From Turbatrix aceti (taxonomy: Eukaryota > Nematoda > Chromadorea > Rhabditida > Panagrolaimidae): 64,000 nucleotides of DNA. Within the stretch, counting starts at the first letter, position 1. Each line of letters begins with the position of its first letter. Where the stretch lies: positions 12,338,001 to 12,402,000 of the forward strand of contig OZ017766.1 in assembly GCA_963969345.1 (NCBI GenBank). Direction: 5' to 3'. The notes under the pieces are model-generated. The model ran no database searches. It was not told the DNA's origin and saw nothing but the letters and a program-made list of their open reading frames with translations. A program made the translations under genes and the position numbers. Of this stretch, positions 48,269-59,800 are shown in pieces.

Positions 48269-48614
48269 CAAGGGTGTCAATCGGGCCGGGCCTGATGGTG
48301 AGTCGGCCCGGCCCGGCGGCCCGGTTTAAAAAAAAAAGAAAATTTTAGAACAAAATTTATTCAAAACAGTCAAAAATGAACCAAAAACTTACTCATTTTG
48401 AGTAATCCTCCCCCATTATGAATAACAACGTGTATTTTTACCTTTTCAACTCATATTTTTCGACAAATTGAAAAAATTTTAGTAAATTTTGCTTCAATTT
48501 TACCCTTTGGTAAAAAGGCGGGCCGGCCCGGGCCGGGCCGGGCCGGGCCGGGCCTTACCTCGAGCGGGCCGGGCCGGGCCGGGCCGACAAAAATTCGGCC
48601 CGTTGACACCCTTG
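48269..48614. mobile_element. hAT-type MITE, CAAGGGTGTC family, copy 2
   Basis: The ends match copy 1 (CAAGGGTGTCAA / TTGACACCCTTG) and the core is nearly identical. A perfect 8-bp duplication, CTTTTCGT, stands at 48261-48268 and 48615-48622. The GGGCCGGGCC runs are longer than in copy 1. Confidence 0.95.
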
Positions 48615-50596
48615 CTTTTCGTTATCGATAGGAAAGCGAACGTGTGAGCAGTTTACAGACAGAAAAATAAAAAAGAACAAAGAATTTTTAATTTAACCCA
48701 AAATGATAAAGAAAATATATATAATTCTGAATAAATAAATACTGTTTTTTATTTGTTTTTTTCAAAAAAATTAGAACTGTAAATCCAAAAAAAAACTCTA
48801 ACGAAACTTTATACTACTATTTTATTTTAAATGCAATTTTCCTTTACTGCCTTCATTTTCATTACCCAAACGCATTTATTTGGTCGCACTGGATGCTGGT
48901 TAATCAGGGTGCGCCTTCTAATCCTAGCAGTTAGAGGATTCGTCTCGCTGATTACACACAAGTCACCCTCAACAATGTAAAAAACAAACAAACAACGATG
49001 TGGTTCAAAAACATTAAAAAAAAGAGTATACTACATCACGTCAGATGTATCAGTGACATTTATGTATACATTTACAAAATGCCACAGAAGCTTTAAAGAA
49101 GCCAGACGCAAGATACTGGCGTCAAACAAAATCATTAGATATTTAACGCTTGACGCAAACGAAACGGAGCAGCCGGGGCAGATGTTTTGTTTCAGGGAAG
49201 GTGTCGAGGGAGGAAAACCGGTGGGTTTTTTTCCGCGTTCGTCATCGATAACCAACCGACAACATAGTCGGTAGCATTGATGAAAAAAAGAGGATGTGAC
49301 AGTTTATTTGTGTTTTGAATAAAAAATATTTTATAAAACAATATGATGCCGGCGGTATTCGAGAAGACATCTTGTCTGGTGGCGCAAATAAATAAATTTG
49401 TCAGTAGCAATAACATAAAGATAGAAAAGAAAGGGAGAACTAATAATGGCATAGCGTCACGCAGGCAGCAGGAAGGCTAAAATTCACGAGCGCACAATAA
49501 GATACAACAAAACGCGCTCCAGGGTGGTTGCCTAGGGATACAAGACCAGAAAGAGAAAGTATTTATTTTTACTTTTATCCCGGCTTGTCGAACGCACGAA
49601 TGTGTCAATTATAGACCATCTTTAGTTTTTCGAAAACGCTATAAAAAATTTATAACTTGATTCGACCTCAAAGATGATGCCGAGATGCCGAGCTATATAT
49701 CTATTTAGTTGGATTTGTTGTGAACGCGAGAACTTTCTGCAAGCTTGATGAAAGAATGTTCGAGAATGGAAATATTTTGTCATCGAGTCTTGGTGTACCA
49801 AATTTTGGTTAAAAATTTATTTGTGACTCTTTTTGGATTTTAGGGGCAAAAATCTGTTTTTTTAAAACTAAAAAAAATTAAAAAAAATAAAAACAAAATC
49901 CTATTTTTTTCAAATAAAAAAAAATACCAAAATGAAAGCAAAAAAATTAGCTCGTCTGAATCTTTTTGAATTTTTCTCTCTCCATTTTATCTATCCCAAC
50001 GCCCCCAACTGACCCCAAACAATCGCCTTTCCATTCAGTTATCTCATGCTGATGACGTTGGTGGTCTTATCAGAGAGAGTCAAAAATTTTCTCCACAGAA
50101 CAAGATCAAAATGAAAATCACAATCAAAATCACAACCACCCTCATATGTAGACTGCTTGTTTACGGTGATATCACCACATTTATATTACAATAAAATTTC
50201 TGTTAGTATTTGTGTAAACAGGTATGACTCATTTTACAAGAACGCATAAGGAAGGGGACAAAAATGCCAGACAATTTTGTCACCTCCATTGTTGGTCGAA
50301 AGAATAATCGACGAACCGGAAAAAGAAACCGGAAAAGATGAAACAAATAAATTATCGGTACAAAAATGGTGCAAATGATAAAAATGCACTTACTCTATGG
50401 GCAAAAATCGCTTGTCAGCAGAATAAAAAGTAGAGGCAAAGAAATTCCAAAAGGGAAACTGCATTCCACCACTCCAATTGCATTGAACATGGTATAAATA
50501 ATTTAAATTAAGCTACGATCAATTTTTTTGTATAAAAGACGAAAAAAATTTGATAGACCAATTCGACTTATCGATCGCCTTGTCTTGTCGTCGTGT
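48615..50596. other. gene-free stretch between the MITE and the 3' end of the DOCK gene
   Basis: AT-rich. ORFs of 73-86 codons at 49031-49452 overlap on both strands and lack domains or splice context. A short patch at 48880-48965 is less AT-rich but does not fold as a tRNA by eye. Confidence 0.4.
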
Positions 50597-50730
50597 TCAC
50601 GGCCATGTTCCCGCCCAATAGTCGTCAACGGCATGTTTACGGCCGTAAGTTTTTTTCTTGTTCGTTTTGCTCTAATCAATAAAAATTTTTAGAAATATTC
50701 CTGGCCGAGCTTCCCTTCCCTTTCAAATTA
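50597..50730 (+). pseudogene. relic of the secreted-protein family (first two exons only)
   Basis: 50597-50644 resembles the signal-peptide exon of the family, ending in the GTCGTC..GGCATGTTTA context (compare GTTGATGGCATGTTTATGG in member 3) and a donor GTAAGT. After a 48-base intron ending TTTTTAG, 50693-50716 resembles the start of exon 2 (ATTCCTGGCCGAGCTTCC versus CTCTTCCAGGCCGAACTCC). Similarity stops there. There is no start codon in frame and the exon phases no longer match. Confidence 0.5.
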
Positions 50731-50861
50731 AAAAAAAATTTATAGTACATACACACAAAAAAAATTTACATCAACCACGCGATATTCATAAAAAAAACAA
50801 GGCACACAAAAAAAATACAAAACGTTTTTTACAAACACAAAAGAAATACATATATTTATAA

Positions 50862-53800
50862 TCACACAGAAGTCACGGGTCCAAGATCAGCAGCGACAGC
50901 CAGAGCTTGAGAAGTCGTCGTGTGAAGCTGTATGGGATGGTGGAACTGCATGCGTTCTACCTTATTGGTGCCCATAATTTCGGACAACTGACTCGTAAAA
51001 CCAGCGTAATTTCGTCGAAGTTCCCTCTGAAAAACCAAAAAATTCTATTTTGATCGAAAACAATAAATCAAAAATTTAATACATACCTGATAGTTAGCCT
51101 GATCAGCACCAATTAGCCTCTCATTAAGCATCAACGCGTCACTGCACTTTTTTGAGAAATCTTTGAATGCCAGCCTCAGCTTGTTCTGAAGTCTGTCCAC
51201 GGGTTTTCCTCGCTCATCGATTACTATGTTGGACAGAAAAACTCGAGCAATCTAAAAAAAGTTTTGCATCTAAATTTTTATCATCTGCTACTCTATTCTC
51301 ACCTGAACAGGTCCAACATTGACCGTCGTCCCAATGCATCCCTGAAGGACCATCTGAAGCATCTTGGCATCCGGTGGCTGCATGAGTGTTGCCGCGGCGA
51401 GTTCTCGGGTTTTCTTCTGGATATCTTCAATCGCGACTTCGATGGGAGAAAAAGTCACTTGATCCCTTGCAATGACGTGCAGCCTTGTTTTAAGGTAGGG
51501 AAAAGCGTGTTGGATCGTCAGAATCGTTCTTCGCTTGAACTGGTCTTTCAGATCACCGTGAGCCTTGCCGTCCTTCGTAAAAGGGGTCGCGTAGACAAAA
51601 TGCCTCAGGTTATAATTTCTTTCAAAATGAGTCGTCCTCTGACGCTTTTCCCAGACTTCCAAATATGGTTCAACATAGGTTATTTGCAAATAAGCTTTTT
51701 CGGAATTTAGTTTTCGGGTGTCTACATCATTGGAATCCTTGATTACCTCAACGACTCCTCGACCGAATCTTTCAGCGTAGAATCCTTCAAGTCGATGACT
51801 AATTTCACTGAGCTTGGTTATAGCGGGTTCTTTGTAGACAAATTCCTCTCCATTGAGGTCACCAAATTTCAGACCATAGAATCCAACCCGAAAATACGTT
51901 CCAAAGCATCGCTTGTCTACACCAGGTATAGGAGATGGGTATGGATCGGCGACATCGAGGGTAGCCACGATGGGTGGATCGATGCGTTTGAGTTGATCGG
52001 CGATTCTCGAGTGAATTTCAGACATGCGGGCAAAATCATTTCTCTTCTCGAATATAGGCATAACCAGGCGATAGACGACGGGAAGCAATTCGTACATCTG
52101 CGCTTTTTCAAGGAATCGAGCAGCCTTCTCGATGAGATGGATGAAGCCATCGACTGAGAAATGTGCTGATTCACAGATTCCCTCGTCATCAGGACTGACG
52201 ACGTCGTCTGACGTCGCCGATTCTTCAAGGATGTTTTCGCTGAGGTCCTGAAATATATTACGTCGTAATATTTTATCACGGAACAAATAAATATAATTAA
52301 ATTGTTACATTTAACCCAAAAATGTTACAAATTTTTTTCTAAATTAAAAATTAAAAATTAAAAAAACGAATAAAAAAACAAAAAAAAACGAAAAAAATTT
52401 AAAATATTGCGTGGAAAACGAGCGCATTATAACGAAAATATGGAAAAAATTAGCGTCCTGCAACAAAAATTTCGGATACAGAAAATTTCGAAAAATAAAC
52501 GTATCGCAAAAAATGTAAAAAAATTAGCGTTAGCACAAAAATTTCAAAATTCTTACAACGAAAATTTTCAGAAAAGAAGTAAAATATTGCTATTTTTTTT
52601 GACGCAAAAAAAATTAAAATTTTGCCTTTCTGTATCAAAAACCTACCTCAAACGTAGCAGCACCAATCGGCAGAGGCACTTCGCCAAACGACTTCATGTT
52701 GAGATACTCACAGACCAGAGCCGCGCAATGCAGCATACACTGCGCAGCTTCGGCACAATTTCCATGTTCGGCGTGCTTATTTGCGATGTTGATTAACCAC
52801 GTCAATCTGAGGTCAGGATTTGTCTGATAGCCTTTGGATATACGGAACATGAGATCTATGAGCATTTCAAAGTCATTGCTGACCTTTCTCATCTTTACGG
52901 TATCCGTTAAAATCATGTGTAGGTTAAAGACGAGATCCTTCACCTGGCTGCCAAAAGTTGTAGCCTTGAGATCCGCAAAGGCCAATAGATCGTTATCCAG
53001 GTAGGTAAGGAGGGTTTTGAGTGATCTCCTCAGGTAGGCTTCGTTGAGCAGAAATCCATAAACCGTAGCATTGGATACAAGAGTAGAAAGTGCCATTGTC
53101 ACTTGCATTTTGACCTTTGCAAAAGAGGATGAAGCCTCGAAAGCCTGTCTCATAAGAAGATACAGCGAAGCTGCAGCATGTGACCTGACAATAGGTAATC
53201 TTGATGCAAAGTGCCGTAACAATTGAAGACACAGTTCTCCACAAAGTTCGGTTCGTTCTTCGAATATTAATTGACCGTAACCGGAAAGAATACTTCTCTG
53301 AGCTCTAAAAATAGCCTCAAGCGATTGAACCGATTGCCTGCAAGCCAGCGCGTGCATGAGCAGTCTGACAACGACGGGTTTTAGGTAGTGAAGATGGTCT
53401 GAAGCCGGCATGGAGAGAACGTGAACGACAGTTTCCAGTGTGTCGATGACGACCAGCGTGGCTTCATTCGCCAGCTGGCGTTCCATAATCGCTTCGATTT
53501 CATAAGGGGACATCGCTGGAGAATTTTCAAGAACTGTAAAACAAATTTTGGATAGATACTAAATTTTTTTACTTGTATAATTAATTTCAGATTTTTAATC
53601 CAATCCTCACCCCATTTAATTTAAAAAATAACTTTTTTTAAATTAAATTAAAAACTGAATTCTCAATAAGTTTTTTTAATGTTGACAAAAAAGTTTTTTA
53701 TATTAAAATTAATATTTTTTTTACTAACAATAATAAAATAAATGAATTTTCTTATTTAACGACTAATATATTAAATTTCTTTATTAGATTTTTTTTGCAT

Positions 53801-56800
53801 TCAAATTTCACAGATCTTTAAAATTTCAAAATTTCGATTTATGAATAAATTTTTTTATTTTAAAATTTACTATTTTTTGTATGTAAATATGTTTTTTTAA
53901 TAAAAAAACAAAGTTGTAAACAAAAACTTACTTCTTCTCTTGAAAGATCCTCCCCGGTCCTCAAACCTCCATCTGATCGTCGACCTTTCTTCAGCCGCGT
54001 ACAGACTCACAGAATCGCTTGCCCGTCTTCCAGAAACCACGGCCGTCAGCGTGTCATCTGCATCAAAAGCCTCGGTAAAACAAGCCGAAGTCGCACAAGC
54101 CGCTGAATTGTCTACAACGGCACTCGAACCCGTGGATCCAGGCTGTGGCATTCCGCGCGGCGGATCGTGTTCAAAAGCTGAGACACAGAGTTGCAGAAGG
54201 TCAAGAAACTGCTGGACCTTTTGTGGAGCCAATTCTCTCAGCCAGTGCCTCAGCGTGCCGGTATCGATATTTTTGACCGTCCACAGAAAGCATACAAGCA
54301 GTTGCTGGGTAAGTTCCCTTGACAGCTGTGGATACGGTGACGATGGCTTGAACGACATTGGTGGATCTGCAAGACCGCTGATTGCCATCGCGACTTTTGG
54401 ATTGACACCTGGGCATGAGCGTGGGCGACGGGGAAGTATTGGTTGCGTTCTACAATAATAAAATGTGAAAAACAAAATTATGGGCAATGTTCTTTGCATT
54501 TTTTGGTAACAAAAAAAATGTAACATTTTTGTGTCACAAACGACGTGTAACATTTCACAAAATGTAACAATAATTACCCCTAAAAAAATTTTAACAGCAC
54601 GTTTTTTGTTGCATTTTTAGCTTTGACGTTTTCTAATAAATTAAAAAAAAAAGTTATTTTTGTTGAAATGTTACAAAATTTTTTGATTTTGGGAGGCAAA
54701 AAAAAGTGCAACATTTTCAAGAGACAAACAAATTTGTAATACCTTGTGCTACAAAAAAAACATAGCACGCGTTACACAAAAAACAAAAGCGTAACGTTTT
54801 TTATGAGATAATTAGCATGTAACATTTTCAGCGTTACAAACCGTAACATTTTTTCTGACAAAAAGTTTCAACTCACCCTTCAAGACAGTAATCATACGGA
54901 TCATGAAGACACGATCTTGCATCAAGAACAATCGAGACGAGGGGCAGGTAGAGTGCAGCAATTCTGTTCTTCAACCCCACATCAGACAACCTTTCGTCAT
55001 TTTCATGCGCGGACATTAGCGCCTTGACGAGCCCAATCATCTTTGCCTGTATTTGTACATTTGAGCAGTGTAGAGCCGCGGCAAGGTCTGACAAAATGAC
55101 ACCCAGTAAAAAGTGTTTTGAGCGATACGTCGGCGTCAAATCCAGCCAACTCGTCGAATCTGTGTGCCCAGAGGAATTTGATTCCCGACTCGACAGCGAT
55201 GATGCTCCGGAGCCAGATGGACTTGCCGGTGGTGGCTGTAGTTCACCTGACGTTGGTGGAGGGATGCTCAGGGGTGCGAGGGTTTTGAACGGACTCGTGT
55301 ATCCACCCGAAGTCGTGGACGTCGTCGATGTCGGTGGATTTATCGAAATGTCAAAAGGCAGGTTGATCAGGGTAAAGTGTTCGTGAGAAGTCACAATTCT
55401 CAGAAAAGCCACTCTCAGCACCATGAACGACGTCTGCGTAGGCTCCGAAGTAGAAGACGAAATCTTGTCATTTGAGACAACCAAATAATTTCTAATTAAA
55501 TTTATAACGTATGATCGATCCATGAGCGAGAGTAGATCACGAAGAAAAAACGCCAAACTCGAGTTGACGGATTTTGCTTGTCGAAGGTCTTTGAAAACTT
55601 TATCATTGATATCAGCAATCAACATGCTGGTCAGCTGCTGAATGTTGGACAGAACGTCACTTCTAAAGCGTAGTTTTCGTGGCAGGAAAAACCTATTGCA
55701 CTCTCCCAGGTATTCTGCCATGGATTTTGCCAGAAGTTCCAAAAAGAACCAAGAAAAGGTGCAGGCAGTTTCCCGAGTTGAACCTTGACTTTTCACAAAA
55801 AATGCGGCAACTTCTTCGTGAACAAGTTTTCGGTCTCCATCCGGCGCTGTTTCATCGATACTTGACAGAAGTCGAGTTGAAGTTTGTTGTTCGTACTTTT
55901 CAATCACGCTTGACAAATCCACGCTTTGTCTAGAGAGAGCATCGGATTCCATCGCAGCCAGGGGAGCTTTTCCGATCGCTGGGGGTTTCTCAAAAGTCGG
56001 TGTAGGATCGCCCCTCGGAGTAACTACATTATTAGAAGTTGCTCCAGGCACAGGTGTGGTCCTGTGGTAATGGATGTACGTCGACAGAAGCTGGCTCCTC
56101 CCCCGGTCATCGACACATCCATCCAGAAGCATGGTACAGACCTTCACCAGGTGACAAAGAGTTTCAAAACATTGCGACGTCAATTTCGGTCCAAAAGGTG
56201 GAGATGCAATGAGTTGCAGTAGTCTATCAAGAATGGAATACATAAACGAAACCAACGGTTGGGGAGGAGTCTTGATGATAGCCTTGACCACGTCAACCAT
56301 TTCACCTTCAGACGGCTGTTTTCCCTCAATTTTAAGTTTTTCAAAAGTCATGAAAAACTTTGCCAAAAATGGATCCTGAGGATGAACCGTTGAAACAGCC
56401 GATATAGATACCGAAAAGAGTGGTTTGTGTCCGTCTAGCCATTTGATAGACGGCACGTGAACCAGCGGTGACAGGTAGTACATCGACTGTGGAAGAGGCT
56501 CCAGGCTGATTGGCAGCGTGAAATCCCCAGTCCTCAGTTGACCATCTTTGTAGAGAGGATGCCAGGTGTAGCCAACGGGAGTCTCGACAGATGCATTTGT
56601 CTTGGCCGCCTTGCACGAGACGTGCATAAAGGTAAACAGCAGATGATGTCCGTCGTCAAGATCAGCCGGAAGATTGATTTTAATTTCGTCACCGAATTGT
56701 GGGGTTTTGCAGTGATGAAGCACGGTGGTATAAGCATGGTCGGTGAAATTGGACGTACTGGACTTGCCAAAAATGACGCTGTGTGCGTTGGACGTTGAAT

Positions 56801-59800
56801 CGACGAGTTGTACACGTACGGCTATGTTTCGGGCATTTCCGGGACGAGATGTGAAGTTAACAGATTTTGGGTGCACGTAAAGAAGGTTTCTGAAAATCGA
56901 CAGATTTAAATTGGTGAGGATTTAAACACGTATGACGTCTATACACGGTAGCATTGGTCAAAGCACAGCATCATTGTGTTATCGATTGTATAAAATGTGA
57001 AGGCACTTTTTTTTAAAATTAATGTAAATTGCCACACCAGTACATGTAAACATGGGATTTTGCATAAAAACATGAACGCTGTCAAGGAATATCAGTTAGT
57101 TAGTTATCAGTTATCAGCACAACAACATGAGACGTTCGTCATTTTCTGCACTTGCCATTATGCTCACATTCATCCTGTTATCCCCACAAACAGTCGTCCA
57201 AGGAATGTTTATGGACATGTACAATAGTAAGATTCCTAAATTCCAAAAACTCAAATCTCTCGCTCTTTTTCAGAACTATTCCAGGCAGAACTCCTTGATG
57301 ACTGTTCGGTGTACGTCTATGATCGTGTACTTTTCATCGGACGAAACAAGAATTGGTGTAAAAGTTCAAAGTCGAGCTTGAATGCCCTTCCCGTTGACAA
57401 ACAAGAAAACGGACCGAACGCCGAGGAAAACATATTTGTGGCTTTGGTTGCGTACTACCTAGACGACGATGGATTTGTCAGAATGGACTTGTGGTACACA
57501 AATAATGTTGTAAGATCGTGTATGTTTTTAAATTTTTGGTTTTGTGTTCATTTAATAACAAACTGTCGACATTTTCAGATCCCATTGTGTCGCAAGACTA
57601 CTTCGAAGCCCGGACAGCAAAAAAATATTTTAGTGCTAGCAAAACCATGAGCATTCCACACACGACAACGGAACGCGGAAGGTATATGTCGAAAACATTT
57701 GCCACAAGTGAAAATTATACAATCATTTATGAAAGTTGTAAATACGGTTTGACGAAATCCAATGGCATAGCTACTGAGGTACTTTACGACCCAAAATCAA
57801 ATACAGCAGATGTAAAAGTAAGTTCAATTTTTTTCAAGCATAACTAGTAATAAAAAAATTTCTTTAGCTTCTTGGTAAATGCGATCCAAATCTCATGGTA
57901 CATTACCCGGTTGAGCTGAGTCACACAGGTAAAGCGCAGATTAGTGTCTACGTTGATCCAGGACGCCCCAAGGAACGCCAAGGCACCGTAGCTTGGAACA
58001 CACACACGGAGAAATTTACACTACACCCGATCAAGCAATCTATACAGACTTGTGTGCTTGCGTACAGAATGATCAAAGACTTTAAAAAATCATGTAGGTT
58101 ACCGTAAACTCAAATAACCAAACCCATCTTAATAAATAAATTGAATTTTAGTTAAACTACCGTACGCGTTAAGAACATTCGGCTTCAACCCTAAATACGT
58201 CGGAGCACTGCAAACGAAAAGTAGTATAACGTTTAATGGGAAGACCTACCAACGTCCAACGATCGAAAATAATTGTAAATTATTTATGATAAACAACATT
58301 TCAAATATTATAGTTTGATTTTTAGACAGCGAGCAACCGTTTTTCTTTTACAATGCAAAAGAAAAAAAGTACTCACCTCTATTTTTGTACTACAAGTTCA
58401 AAGGAAGTGATCGAAGGTTTACGGTTCGCTTTGTTTCCGACAGTGCTTTTTACGACATCTTTACGCCTATGGAATACATGAAACAATGCAATTTTCCGAC
58501 TTCTGATTCCAGTATTACCGTGGCTGCTGCTCCAAGGGTCATCAAAGAGGACGAAAAATCGATTTCCATTGAAGGTAAAAAATTTTAAAATAAAAACAAA
58601 ACTAATATTTTTTTTCAAATTTTCAGTTTACTTTCTAATCAACAACGTGAACTTTCGATTCTGTGTTTTCTACGTCGAATTCTGGTATGACGGAGGTCAA
58701 CACAAGGTAGACCTCGAGCTTACGTCCGAAATCAACGCTTACGTACACGTTGAGCAGCGTTCAACCACAGCTGCCAACTGTGACTACGATGGTCGGACTG
58801 TCCGCTGGCTGCTCGCCTACTCATCAAACAACGATGACGCCGAACTCGTCAGCCTGGACGATGATGTTTCGAGTCCTATTTTTCCGTGTCCCCACTGTGG
58901 TCTGGATTCCAAGATGTACTGTGACATTGATCCAGAAGCAAAACAGTATCACTCATCAATGTACATTCAAACTGTCAGAAACGGAAAAACCGAGGTCACG
59001 TTTGTCAGAGTCACACAAAACTTGGGCTACGAAAAAAAGGTACAATACCACACAACAACGGAAGAAGGAGAATACTATTTTCTACAAAACATGGATCTAA
59101 GTGAGTTAAACAAAACACCAGTAAAGCAACTCAATTTTAAATTTAGAATTAGAGCTTCACGAAATGTATATCCGAATACAAGAAGGCAAGGCCAAGGGTA
59201 TACCGGACAAGTCTGACAGACCAAAGGCAACTCAGAAACCCGAAAAACTAAAAGTTACCAATAAATCGGTCGACAACGATCAGCCCGATGTTACTGCTCT
59301 TGACACAACTGAAAAACCCGACGAGGACGAAGATTATGGTCCAGATTGGCTGGAAGCCGGCAATTCTAGTTCTTCTTACTGGTGTCTTTTTTTGTTTTCT
59401 TTGATTTTTCTTTGTGTAAACATTTGACGTTATATTAATAAAATGTTATCTATGTATGTCCTGAAATTGAGCTCGACAACACAACACGGTTCAGTTCTCA
59501 AACTAAACCGAAAAAAAATTAATGTGACTGACATGAGCTCCAAATCCAAAACGTAAAAGCAGAAAAAAATCAACGAACAAAAAAGCACAAAAATAAAAAA
59601 TCATGCAAACTACGGCAATCGCAAAAAAAAACATTTGCATAAAATTCACTCATGACAAGACAGCATAAAAAAATCAGTAAACGACAAAAACGATGATGCG
59701 TTCGTCGTTTTCTGCTTTCTCCTGTGCTTTCACGGTCTTCCTACTTTCCTCACCAACAGTTGTTGATGGCATGTTTATGGATATGTACAACAGTAAGTTT

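Noticed and set aside
49031..49452. Small genes in the 49-kb region
   Set aside because: Overlapping ORFs of 73-86 codons on both strands, with no signal peptide, domain or splice context.
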